From assembly GCF_003383615.1 (NCBI RefSeq), contig NZ_QNUL01000018.1:79264-143263 (forward strand): a DNA stretch of 64,000 nucleotides, in the 5' to 3' direction. Position numbers and translations under genes: made by a program. Below, in pieces: positions 51,592-60,011 of the stretch. The DNA comes from Dyadobacter luteus. GTDB lineage: Bacteria > Bacteroidota > Bacteroidia > Cytophagales > Spirosomataceae. The notes beneath the pieces were generated by a model. The model was not told the DNA's origin and ran no database searches. It was given only the letters and a program-made list of their open reading frames with translations. Each line of letters starts with the position of its first letter. Within the stretch, counting starts at the first letter, position 1.

Positions 51592-53502
51592 TTACAAAGT
51601 TTCTTTCAGCCAACTGAAAAATTCACGTTGCCAGACAATCGCATTTTGTGCATTCAGTACCCAATGGTTTTCGTCAGGAAGGTACAGCAGCTTGCTTTTG
51701 ATTCCCTTCAACTGCACCGCCTGAAAAGCTTGCAAGCCTTGTTCGATAGGGACACGATAGTCTTTTCCACCCTGAATGATAAAAATCGGCGTATTCCATT
51801 TATCCACAAAGTTGCTCGGAGACTGACTGAATGAGCGTTGTGCCACTGTATTGGATTTATCCCAATAGTTACCACCCTTCTCCCAGTTTTCAAAAAACAT
51901 CTCATCAGTAGTTCCGTACATACTTCTGAAATCGAAAACACCGTCGTGGGAGATAAATGTTTTGAAACGACCATTGTGCTGCGCTTCCAAAGCAAATACG
52001 GAAAAACCGCCGAAACTCGCGCCCACACAACCCAATCTTGACTTGTCTACATAAGGCTGTTTTGCCTCAGCATCAATAGCACTCAGGTAGTCTTTAATGA
52101 CCTGTCCACCCCAATCCTTACTAACCTGCTCGTTCCACTTGGTACCGTGTCCTGGCATTCCGCGACGGTTTGGTGCCACCACAATATAACCCTGTGATGC
52201 CATCAACTGGAAATTCCAGCGATAGGAATAAAATTGCGTCAAAGCGGATTGTGGTCCTCCCTGGCAATACAAAAGCGTAGGATATTTTTTAGACGGATCG
52301 AAGCCCGGAGGGTAAATTACCCATACCAACATTTTCTTACCATCCGTAGTGGCAACCCATTTTCTTTCCGTTTTGCATACACCCAAACCAGCATTTACCT
52401 CGTCGTTTACATGCGTCAGCTGCTTCATAGCACCACTTTCAATATCAACCGTATACAGCTCAGCAGCATGATTCATATCCGTCCGCGACACGATTAAAGA
52501 ATTACCTGCTTGTCCGTAAACTCCGCCAATATCAAAATCACCTTTCGTAATCTGAGTGATCACAACGGCCATTTTAGTAAGGCCCGGATAATTTACTTTA
52601 AACAATTGAACAGTTCCGTCAGTAGCTGCCCAAAAGAACAATGAGCGGCCATCTTCCGCCCATTTGAATCCCTCTACGTGAATATCATCGCGCTGCTGTG
52701 TCAGATTCAGTTTTGTTCTCCCATCGCTTACTATCAAATCCTGCTTATCGGCCTCATAGCCATCGCGCTTCATTTGCAGCCATGCCAATTGTCCTTTTTC
52801 GTTATAAGCAGGCGCTACATCATAGCCTTTGTTTTCCTCAGTCAGATTTTTAGTGCTACCATTTTCAACATCATATTCGAAAAGATCTGTATTGGTACTT
52901 ACGGCATAATCTGTCCCGAATTTCTTTTTGGTAACATACAATACCTTTTTGCTATCCGGACTCCAGATGAAATCTTCATCGCCGCCAAAAGGTTTTTGGG
53001 GACAATCAAATTTCTCACCCTTCATGATATCCTTCCCTTCTCCGGCTTTGCCATTTACCAAAGGAGCGACAAAAACGTGGTCGAATTTACCATCCTCCCA
53101 TGTATCCCAATGCCTGTAATTCAGCGAAGTGAACACATAAGCATCCGATTTTGGAAGATCCTTGTATTTGTCCGCACCTGTGATATTCACTTCATGTACG
53201 GGAGCACTGCTGATAATATATTTACCATCCGGCGAAATACGGTCATTTACCAAAAGCTCATCTGCATTTTTAATTTCCTCAGCAGCTCCGCCTCCCACTG
53301 GTACACGATAGGTTTTACGGTTGGTTTTGTTGGTTTCCAGATCCGGTGTTCCAACAGAATAGATCACGTATTTCTTATCTTTTGAAATACCTGATGCCGA
53401 TACTCTTCCCAATTTCCACAGTTGTTCCGGGGAAAGGTTTGTTTGTGCATTTGCAACCAGCGACATCATTGCCAGCCCGGCGCAAAACCATAATTTTTTC
53501 AT
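51592..53502 (-). CDS. S9 family peptidase (acylaminoacyl/prolyl oligopeptidase-like)
   Basis: 636 residues; signal peptide (LWFCAGLAMMSLVANAQ). Beta-propeller from about 25-380 (DEDFIWSPDSKKVLYVT, KWAEDGRSLFFWAATDG) and a C-terminal alpha/beta hydrolase domain. Catalytic Ser in CVGASFGGFSVFA, Asp in IQGGKDYRVPIEQG and His in DENHWVLNAQ. Similar to exported S9C oligopeptidases of Bacteroidota. A different subtype from the DPPIV-like gene at 46253, as the sequence is shorter and the DPPIV N-domain is not seen. Divergent from nothing nearby; its promoter lies in the repeat-containing gap at 53503-53810. Confidence 0.93.
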   Translation of the reverse strand: MKKLWFCAGLAMMSLVANAQTNLSPEQLWKLGRVSASGISKDKKYVIYSVGTPDLETNKTNRKTYRVPVGGGAAEEIKNADELLVNDRISPDGKYIISSAPVHEVNITGADKYKDLPKSDAYVFTSLNYRHWDTWEDGKFDHVFVAPLVNGKAGEGKDIMKGEKFDCPQKPFGGDEDFIWSPDSKKVLYVTKKKFGTDYAVSTNTDLFEYDVENGSTKNLTEENKGYDVAPAYNEKGQLAWLQMKRDGYEADKQDLIVSDGRTKLNLTQQRDDIHVEGFKWAEDGRSLFFWAATDGTVQLFKVNYPGLTKMAVVITQITKGDFDIGGVYGQAGNSLIVSRTDMNHAAELYTVDIESGAMKQLTHVNDEVNAGLGVCKTERKWVATTDGKKMLVWVIYPPGFDPSKKYPTLLYCQGGPQSALTQFYSYRWNFQLMASQGYIVVAPNRRGMPGHGTKWNEQVSKDWGGQVIKDYLSAIDAEAKQPYVDKSRLGCVGASFGGFSVFALEAQHNGRFKTFISHDGVFDFRSMYGTTDEMFFENWEKGGNYWDKSNTVAQRSFSQSPSNFVDKWNTPIFIIQGGKDYRVPIEQGLQAFQAVQLKGIKSKLLYLPDENHWVLNAQNAIVWQREFFSWLKETL

Positions 53503-53602
53503 ACAAATATTGATGATAGTTAATCCCGGCGAACCGGAAGCATTACAATGTGTGAAATTATGAGATCGACGGGAGGAATCAAAAAATTAGATTATCCTGG
53601 AA

Positions 53603-53800
53603 ATTTAAACGCGGAGTTTCAGGGAGTTTGGCGCGGAGTTACGCGGAGTTTTTTGTTACACAGAGGTGCACAGAGAGCCACAGAGATGATTTATATTATT
53701 GAGATATGGAGTAGCTTACGCCCGGTCGCGATGAAAAAACAAGAGGTTCACAGAGCATAATAAAATCTCTGTGAACCTCTTCTTAACTGTATGGTTCTCT
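53603..53800. repeat. 10-bp-period repeat element, copy A
   Basis: Starts atttaaacgcggagtttcag, continues with 10-nt period (acgcggagtt, tacacagaggt, gcacagagag, ccacagagat) and then carries the same motifs in the inverse direction (ctctgtgaacc, tcttcttaac, ggttctctgtgtaacc). It has the same components as the element at 57106-57217. The 15-bp perfect stem aagaggttcacagag/ctctgtgaacctctt at 53741-53781 can end minus-strand transcription of the GH92 gene. A 70-codon frame in it (53548-53760) is not credible. Confidence 0.75.
53733..53781 (-). terminator. Terminator of the GH92 gene inside the repeat
   Basis: Perfect 15-bp stem (53741-53755 / 53767-53781) with an 11-nt loop. An A run on its left flank gives a U run on the minus-strand transcript. 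Confidence 0.7.
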
Positions 53801-53813
53801 GTGTAACCTAAAA

Positions 53814-56135
53814 TCATTTAGACAGCGAAGCAGGTGCGTCTTTCGGATCGGCTCCCCATTTCTTGTTTGGCTCTGAGCCCATTTCCAATACCAGTTTTCC
53901 GCCTTGTGTCAGCTCCTGATGCGACAGGTAAGTTCTAGTAAAAGGTTTGCCATTCAGTGTAGCTGACTGTACATAAGGCGCTTTGTCTGAAACATTTTTA
54001 GCTTCAATCACAAACTGTTTTCCTTTTCCGGTTTGCAGTTTTATTTCTTTAAATACCGGACTGCCCAGCACGTATTCAGGCGTACCCGGCGCTACCGGAT
54101 ACATACCCATCATACTGAAAGCCAGCCACGCCGACATTTGTCCTCCATCCTCATTTCCACTCAACCCGCCCATTCCGGTGTCGTATTCTTCATAAATGAT
54201 TTTGCGTACCCATTTCTGCGTTTTCCATGGCTCGCCGGCATAGGCGTACAGATAAGCGATCTGATGATTCGGTTCATTTCCATGCCAGTAGTGTCCCTGT
54301 TCGAAAAGCGTATCCAGCTTATTGATGAATGCTTTATTTCCACCCATAATCCTGGATAAACCAGCTACATCCTGAGGTACAAACCAGGTATACTGCGCCG
54401 GCGAACCTTCCGTTATAAACGGAGAACGTTTGGCGAATGGGTCAAAAGATTTGATCCAGCTGCCGTCTGCATATCTTCCACGGGCGTAACCCGTAACAGG
54501 ATCAATAACATTCTTGTAATTCATGGCATGCTGCTGCAAAATCCGCGCATCTTCTGTATGTCCTAAACCTTTGGCCAAAACAGACAAAGCAAAATCGTCG
54601 TAAGCATATTCCAAAGTACGGCTCACCTGCTCACGCTTGTGAAATGCCTGCCAAACACTGTCTTCCAGCGGCACATAACCATACTTAAGATACGATTCCA
54701 TGCCGCGCCTGCCTTTACCTTCCTCGTAACTTTTAGGATTGGAATTGGCTTCAAATGCATTTTTACGCAAATAAGTATAGGCCGAATTCAGATCAAAATT
54801 ACGAATACCTTTGGCATAGGCATCTGCAATAACAGAAGCAGAATGATCGCCTACCATAGCGGCAGTATACTGGTTCCAACAAGGGAAAATAGGCATCCAT
54901 CCCCCCTGTTCTGCTTTTTTCACCAAAGACTGCATCATATCTCCCGAATGTTTCGGTTCCAGCAAATGGTGCAAAGGCATAGCGGCGCGGAATGTGTCCC
55001 ACATACTGTAATCGCAGTAATAGTCAAATCCGTCTGCCTTTTGCAGTGGTGTGCCACCAGCAAATGAAGGATACTTTCCATCGAAATCAGAGAACAAACG
55101 CGGAGATAACTTTGTACGATACAATGCACTGTAAAACAAAACTTTATCTTTATCCGCTCCCGTAACCTGTACAGCGCCCAGTGCTTCATTCCAGCTCTTC
55201 CTGGTATCCTTCTGAACTGTCTCAAAAGACTTCGTTCCTAATTCCTTTTCAAGGTTCAGTCTCGCTCCTTCAATACTTGTGAACGATGTTCCTATTCTTA
55301 CCTGAACCACTTGTCCGGCGACTCCAAAACCGATATATGCGCCTAACTTTTCACGGTTACCTTTTCCGGTAATTTCTCTGGCAAACGGAACAATAGTATC
55401 CGCATTCCATACACCAAACTGTGTAATTTTTTTATCAAACTTAAGTACAAAATAACCGCTGAAACCTGCATGCTGTCCTGATCCCTGATAGATCCGGTGC
55501 ACAGGATTGTAGCCTACCACCTCACCTCTCTCCGGAAACACTTCCACATAGCCTTCTCCTTCATCGCTATTGGGTTCAATCACAATGAAATTGTCCTCTC
55601 CGCCTTCAAAACGAAAGCGCATCATGGCTGTTCTGGAAAGGGCAGTGACTTCCGCATTGATCTTATAATCTTCCAGATATACCCCGTAATAATCAGGAGA
55701 TGTTTTTTCTTTCTCGTGTGAAAATGTAGATGCTCGCAGCTCCGGATTGACCTTCAGCTCACCGGACAACGGCATTACCGTAAGTGTTCCATAATCCTGT
55801 ACACACGATCCGTTCAGCCAGTGTGTTCCTCTGAAACCCTGGAATTTTGAATCGTTAAAATAATAGGGAGCAATACATTTGGTTTCGGTGGATCGGGTCT
55901 GCGGTGTCCATTGTGTCATCGCATGGGGCGCACCTACCGCAGGGATAGTCTGCCCTTTCAACTCACTTCCTGCTTCACTGTGTTGCTTAGCACTTTCGGT
56001 AGTAGATGGGGCAGTACCAATTCTTGTTTCGACGTATTCAACCGGCGTTTTCTGCGCAGCTGCTACGCCCGACAGCAGCATGAATGTAAAAGATAAAAGT
56101 CTGAAAACAGACTTGTCAATAATAGAAGTACACAT
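53814..56135 (-). CDS. GH92 family alpha-1,2-mannosidase-like glycoside hydrolase
   Basis: 773 residues with a signal peptide (LLSFTFMLLSGVAAAQ). EYVETRIGTAPSTTESAK and AVGAPHAMTQWTPQTR are the GH92 N-domain motifs; the catalytic domain shows QGFRGTHWLNGSC, GNEPNHQIAYLYAYAGEP and GLSGNEDGGQMSAWLAFSMMG with MYPVAPGTPEYVLGSP, all hallmarks. GH92 enzymes are calcium-dependent exo-mannosidases, often 1,2-specific, acting on N-glycans or yeast mannan in the periplasm of Bacteroidota. Located 2 kb from the SusCD pair, with which it may form a glycan utilisation locus. Divergent from the MBL gene. Confidence 0.93.
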   Translation of the reverse strand: MCTSIIDKSVFRLLSFTFMLLSGVAAAQKTPVEYVETRIGTAPSTTESAKQHSEAGSELKGQTIPAVGAPHAMTQWTPQTRSTETKCIAPYYFNDSKFQGFRGTHWLNGSCVQDYGTLTVMPLSGELKVNPELRASTFSHEKEKTSPDYYGVYLEDYKINAEVTALSRTAMMRFRFEGGEDNFIVIEPNSDEGEGYVEVFPERGEVVGYNPVHRIYQGSGQHAGFSGYFVLKFDKKITQFGVWNADTIVPFAREITGKGNREKLGAYIGFGVAGQVVQVRIGTSFTSIEGARLNLEKELGTKSFETVQKDTRKSWNEALGAVQVTGADKDKVLFYSALYRTKLSPRLFSDFDGKYPSFAGGTPLQKADGFDYYCDYSMWDTFRAAMPLHHLLEPKHSGDMMQSLVKKAEQGGWMPIFPCWNQYTAAMVGDHSASVIADAYAKGIRNFDLNSAYTYLRKNAFEANSNPKSYEEGKGRRGMESYLKYGYVPLEDSVWQAFHKREQVSRTLEYAYDDFALSVLAKGLGHTEDARILQQHAMNYKNVIDPVTGYARGRYADGSWIKSFDPFAKRSPFITEGSPAQYTWFVPQDVAGLSRIMGGNKAFINKLDTLFEQGHYWHGNEPNHQIAYLYAYAGEPWKTQKWVRKIIYEEYDTGMGGLSGNEDGGQMSAWLAFSMMGMYPVAPGTPEYVLGSPVFKEIKLQTGKGKQFVIEAKNVSDKAPYVQSATLNGKPFTRTYLSHQELTQGGKLVLEMGSEPNKKWGADPKDAPASLSK

Positions 56136-56252
56136 AATACTTGGGCAAATACCGCCCGAAAAAGAGTCGTAAATTGGGAAAATTATGATATGTTAGCGCA
56201 TGCTGGTTTACAAACCTATGAAAGAAGGACGATTTTATTTAATAAAAACCCT

Positions 56253-57095
56253 ATGAAAATTCATATCATCGATACCGGTTTTTTCAAATTGGACGGAGGA
56301 GCCATGTTTGGCGTGGTTCCTAAAACATTATGGAACAAACATAATCCCGCCAACGATAAAAATCTTTGCAGCTGGGCCATGCGCTGTCTGCTCATTGAAG
56401 ACGGTAAAAGACTGATTTTGATAGATACAGGATTGGGTGATAAGCAGGATGAAAAATTCTTTGGCTTTTATGATCTGCATGGCGATGCTACCTTACTTGG
56501 TTCGATCAGAGAGAAAGGTTTTTCCCCTGAACAAATCACGGACGTAATCCTGACTCATATGCATTTCGACCATGTGGGAGGAGCCGTGAAATACAATCAG
56601 GATCGTACGCAGTTACAAACTGTATTTCCCAATGCAAAATACTGGTCCACTGAAGAACACTGGGACTGGGCCACAAACCCTAATCCAAGAGAAAAAGCTT
56701 CGTTCCTGAAAGAGAATATTCTGCCTATTAAAGAGTCGGGGCAGTTGAATTTTATATACGAAGGCGCCTCCCCTTTTGATCTTATCAGCTTTATTCACGT
56801 AGATGGACATACGGAACAGATGATACTGCCCGTCATTCAGTATGGAGATCAAAAAATTATCTATGCTGCTGACTTGCTTCCGTCTTCATTTCACCTGCCT
56901 TTACCCTGGATCATGAGCTACGATGTACGTCCGTTACTTACGATGGAAGAAAAAGAACGTGTACTCCAGGCCGCGGCTGATGAAAATCATATACTTCTTT
57001 TCGAACACGATCCGTTATACGAAGCGGCAGTTGTGGAGCACACTGATAAGGGAATCCGGATACGGGAAAGAGGAAAACTCAGTAACTTTCTGTGA
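56253..57095 (+). CDS. MBL-fold metallo-hydrolase
   Basis: 280 residues from the ATG at 56253; an in-frame upstream ATG at 56190 adds 21 residues of no domain character. The zinc site is THMHFDHVGG (HxHxDH), with further ligands in VDGHTEQM and the Asp in YAADLLPSS. LIDTGLGDK is the typical strand before the first loop. Cytoplasmic, no signal. It is a member of the lactonase/glyoxalase-II-like group; the substrate is not known. It is divergent from GH92 and followed by the repeat at 57106. Confidence 0.9.
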   Translation: MKIHIIDTGFFKLDGGAMFGVVPKTLWNKHNPANDKNLCSWAMRCLLIEDGKRLILIDTGLGDKQDEKFFGFYDLHGDATLLGSIREKGFSPEQITDVILTHMHFDHVGGAVKYNQDRTQLQTVFPNAKYWSTEEHWDWATNPNPREKASFLKENILPIKESGQLNFIYEGASPFDLISFIHVDGHTEQMILPVIQYGDQKIIYAADLLPSSFHLPLPWIMSYDVRPLLTMEEKERVLQAAADENHILLFEHDPLYEAAVVEHTDKGIRIRERGKLSNFL

Positions 57096-57105
57096 CGGAT
57101 AAGTT

Positions 57106-57217
57106 GGTTACACAAAGGACCAATGAGAGGAAAAGAGGGACACGGAGAATTTAAATAGCCTCAGTGTATCTCTTCTTAAACTCTGTGTCCAAAACTCAGC
57201 GAAACTCTGCGTTTAAA
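57106..57217. repeat. 10-bp-period repeat element, copy B
   Basis: Left arm in one direction (ttacacaaagg, gagaggaaaagagg, gacacggagaatttaa), right arm in the other direction (ctctgtgtcc, actcagcgaaactctgcgtttaaac), with the shared tctcttcttaaac in the middle. It is a counterpart of the element at 53603, which starts atttaaacgcggagtttc, matching the reverse complement of the right end here. It lies between the MBL and patatin genes. Confidence 0.75.
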
Positions 57218-57233
57218 CATCAAAAAAACTCAA

Positions 57234-58019
57234 ATGACAACAATTGGCCTTGTTCTATCAGGTGGAGGCGCCAGAGGTATTTCCCATATAGGTGTGATCA
57301 AAGCCCTGATGGAGAATGGAATCACATTTGATAAAATCAGCGGTACCAGTGCCGGATCCTTTATAGGGTCTCTACTTGCTTATGGCTATTCGCCTGATGA
57401 AATTCTTGATATTTTTATTGAAACCAAATTCTCCCGCTATCTGCGTTTTGGTTTCAGCACCGGTGGCATGTTAAGTATTGAAAATGCGGAGAAAATCCTT
57501 TTGAAATACATACCTGAAAACACATTTGAAGCCCTTAAAATACCCATGGCAGTGACTGCTACCGATATTCAGGTGGGAGAAGAAATATGTTTCAAAAAGG
57601 GAGAATTGGCTAAACCTGTACTGGCTTCCTGCTGCCTGCCGGGAATATTCCGTCCCATCGTGTTTCAGGGAAAAGAGCTGGTAGACGGTGCAATTTTCAA
57701 CAATCTTCCCGTAAATGCTATTCAGAATGAAGTGGACTACATTATCGGAGTACATTGTAATCCTCTGAATCAACTTAAGAATTCTTCACATATTCATCAA
57801 ATCACCTACAGAAGTTTCAGACTGGCTATGAGAGGAAAAGCAAAAGCAAGTCTGGACCGCTGTGATATGTTGATAGAAGCACCCGAACTCTATAATTACA
57901 ACACTTTTGACTTCAGAAAAACGAAGGTTCTCTTCGACATAGGCTACAATTATACCAAGGAATTTCTGACCAGCCATTCCCAAAATCCTTTTTTCAAAAA
58001 CGTGTTGAAAATCAATTAA
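57234..58019 (+). CDS. Patatin-like phospholipase (RssA type)
   Basis: 261 residues. The oxyanion loop is SGGGARGISHIGVI, the nucleophile is GTSAGS (GxSxG), and the catalytic Asp is in VDGAIFNNLPVNAI (DGA). This matches the short cytoplasmic patatin/RssA class, which hydrolyses acyl lipids. No signal peptide. The C-terminal part (LDRCDMLIEAPEL, FDFRKTKVLFDIGY) is family-typical. It is co-directional with the MBL gene across the repeat. A perfect hairpin follows the stop. Confidence 0.92.
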   Translation: MTTIGLVLSGGGARGISHIGVIKALMENGITFDKISGTSAGSFIGSLLAYGYSPDEILDIFIETKFSRYLRFGFSTGGMLSIENAEKILLKYIPENTFEALKIPMAVTATDIQVGEEICFKKGELAKPVLASCCLPGIFRPIVFQGKELVDGAIFNNLPVNAIQNEVDYIIGVHCNPLNQLKNSSHIHQITYRSFRLAMRGKAKASLDRCDMLIEAPELYNYNTFDFRKTKVLFDIGYNYTKEFLTSHSQNPFFKNVLKIN

Positions 58020-58056
58020 CCTGGTAAATCCAAAGTTAAACTTTGGATTTACCAGG
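58020..58056 (+). terminator. Stem-loop after the patatin gene
   Basis: Perfect 16-bp inverted repeat (cctggtaaatccaaag, 58020-58035, and its complement 58041-58056), loop ttaaa. No T run follows, so it is either a weak terminator or a RNA-stabilising hairpin. Confidence 0.6.
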
Positions 58057-58079
58057 TTGACGATTTCAGAAACATGCTA

Positions 58080-58123
58080 CAAAAAACAGGGGTATACCAA
58101 TCAAGCGATCAGCATACCCCTGT
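58080..58123 (-). terminator. Terminator of the susCD operon
   Basis: Stem acaggggtat/ataccccTgt of 10 bp with a loop of about 18 nt. On the minus strand it is followed by a U run (A run 58080-58085). Confidence 0.8.
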
Positions 58124-58130
58124 TACAAAT

Positions 58131-58214
58131 GGTTAATTATTAATTGTTAATGGTTAATTCATAACTCATAATTCTTAACCCTTAACTCATAATTCTCAAC
58201 TCTTAACTCATACT
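58131..58214. repeat. Heptamer array (12 units) next to the susD stop codon
   Basis: In 7-nt phase: ggttaat, tattaat, tgttaat, ggttaat, tcataac, tcataat, tcttaac, ccttaac, tcataat, tctcaac, tcttaac, tcatact. The last unit touches the end of the susD-like gene. Consensus NNTTAAY, of the CTTAATT type seen at 20884. Confidence 0.85.
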
Positions 58215-60001
58215 TAGTACCCCGGATTCTGAATAAGCTTATTATTCTTATTCATTTCATCCAGTTTAATAGGCAGGAAGTAGTTTCTGTCTACCCATTT
58301 GCGTTCCTGTACTTCTATGATCTTATAAGTTGCTTTCGCAGCGGTAGTACGATCAGGATTTAACTTGTAAGTCGGCTCAACACCACGTGCATTAGAGTAA
58401 ACCGTTGGAGCAATCATCCAGCGACGCACATCGAAAAAGCGTTGCTCTTCATAAGCCATTTCAATACGACGCTCATTCTGATAACGTTTTACAAGAGCTG
58501 CGCCTGTTTCGGTAATATCCGGCATCGCAGCGCGCTTACGTATCATATTGAGATACTTTTTAGCCTCAGCCTCTTCACCCAGATTAATACATGCCTCTGC
58601 ATAGTTCAGCAAAATTTCTGTATATCTGATGAATCTCCACGGCACCTCAGATCTGAAGAACTGTGCATCGACATTAGGATCCATGAATTTTTTCAGATAG
58701 TAACCTGAATACGTTCCGTTCCAGTCTTCGATAGGTCCTTTTCTGGTATCAAGTCCTGCTACAACTTCCACTTTAGAAGTGGTAGCGTTCCATTTCTCCC
58801 AGTAACCGGTTTGAATTATACCTTTAGGATCTTTGTCAATCACATCAGCAGGACGTTGTCTCCACTGGGCACCTTCAAATAAAATATCTGAGTACAAACG
58901 AGAATCACGACCTGCATAAGGATCTGCAGCATGCGCTGGATTCGTCCAGGAGAACTTAGTACCATCCTTCATCTCATAGTCATCCACCAATTGCCCAAGC
59001 GGCGTATTGCCACCCCAGTTGTGGTAACCGTTAGGTCCGTTGGAACGCCCCGGCCATGCTCCGTCATTGTCCAGTTTCGCAAGGAAGTAACGTACATGAA
59101 TATCTTCCGGTGACGCTTTCGACACAAACATATCTGCTCTGTTTTTAGACGCATCAGCCAATGTTGCAGGGTTAGGTGCATTCAGGCTGTAGATGTTCAT
59201 GTCAATTACCGCCTTGGCAGCAGCTTTCGCAGCTCTCCACCTTGCAGCACGGTCACCACCTTTATATCCGATCAATTCGGTATTGGCATATCCTGCTGCC
59301 CAGGTTGGGTTGGCATACAAATCACTCGCCGCATACAGAAGCGTACGCGCTTTCAGCGCCAAAGCAGCTCCCTTAGTAGCACGACCTGCGTTAGCAGCAG
59401 ATTGTGTTTCGGGAAGCAGTGCAGCAGCTTTATCACACTCATCGGCAATAAACTTGATACACTCTTCATACGTATTACGAGGCATTGAATACTCCTCACC
59501 AAGGCCGTAAGCCTGCGTGATCAGCGGTACACCACCATAAACGGAAACCAGATTGTGATACAGATAGGCACGAACAAAGTGTTCCTCGCCAATGTACATA
59601 TTCTTCGTAGCAGCATCCAGTGTGGTTGCACTTTCGATTTTACTAAAAAACAGGTTGGTAGCCCGTATGTTCTTATAAACATTGTCCCACACATAATAAG
59701 CAGCACGATCGTATTGCCAGTCGTTGATATCACTGGCATTGATCAGCCCCTTGGTTACGTTCACAACCGGTCCCCACACAGCCATAGATTCATCGCTGTA
59801 GGTAGAGAACATGACGTTGTTGAAACCATGCCCAAGTCCGCGATAGGTATTATTGATAAACGTCTGGATCAGTGCTGCATCATTCCATACTGCATCATCT
59901 GAAAACTGATCCTGCGGCTGCTTGTCAAGGAAATCCTGATTACAGGAAGTCAAATTGCCAATGCTCAGCGCAATTGTTAAAAAAGCTACAATCTTTTTCA
60001 T
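58214..60001 (-). CDS. SusD/RagB nutrient-binding outer-membrane lipoprotein
   Basis: 595 residues. Signal peptide with lipobox LTSC (MKKIVAFLTIALSIGNLTSC). SusD-like helices: NQDFLDKQPQDQFSDDAVW at the N-terminus, and the C-terminal RYTEILLNYAEACINLG and EERRIEMAYEEQRFFDVRRW-type (NERRIEMAYEEQRFFDVRRW) pattern that is a hallmark of the family. It caps the SusC barrel on the cell surface and captures the glycan. Gene lies 10 nt downstream of susC. Substrate cannot be deduced, but GH92 nearby suggests a mannose-containing glycan. Confidence 0.96.
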   Translation of the reverse strand: MKKIVAFLTIALSIGNLTSCNQDFLDKQPQDQFSDDAVWNDAALIQTFINNTYRGLGHGFNNVMFSTYSDESMAVWGPVVNVTKGLINASDINDWQYDRAAYYVWDNVYKNIRATNLFFSKIESATTLDAATKNMYIGEEHFVRAYLYHNLVSVYGGVPLITQAYGLGEEYSMPRNTYEECIKFIADECDKAAALLPETQSAANAGRATKGAALALKARTLLYAASDLYANPTWAAGYANTELIGYKGGDRAARWRAAKAAAKAVIDMNIYSLNAPNPATLADASKNRADMFVSKASPEDIHVRYFLAKLDNDGAWPGRSNGPNGYHNWGGNTPLGQLVDDYEMKDGTKFSWTNPAHAADPYAGRDSRLYSDILFEGAQWRQRPADVIDKDPKGIIQTGYWEKWNATTSKVEVVAGLDTRKGPIEDWNGTYSGYYLKKFMDPNVDAQFFRSEVPWRFIRYTEILLNYAEACINLGEEAEAKKYLNMIRKRAAMPDITETGAALVKRYQNERRIEMAYEEQRFFDVRRWMIAPTVYSNARGVEPTYKLNPDRTTAAKATYKIIEVQERKWVDRNYFLPIKLDEMNKNNKLIQNPGY

Positions 60002-60011
60002 ATGTAATCAA

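Noticed and set aside
53548..53760. 70-codon plus-strand frame
   Set aside because: Lies entirely inside the 10-bp-period repeat element; composition is that of the repeat.
1825..58214. Heptamer arrays as CRISPR repeats
   Set aside because: Units are 7 nt with no spacers and no cas genes nearby, so they cannot be a CRISPR array.
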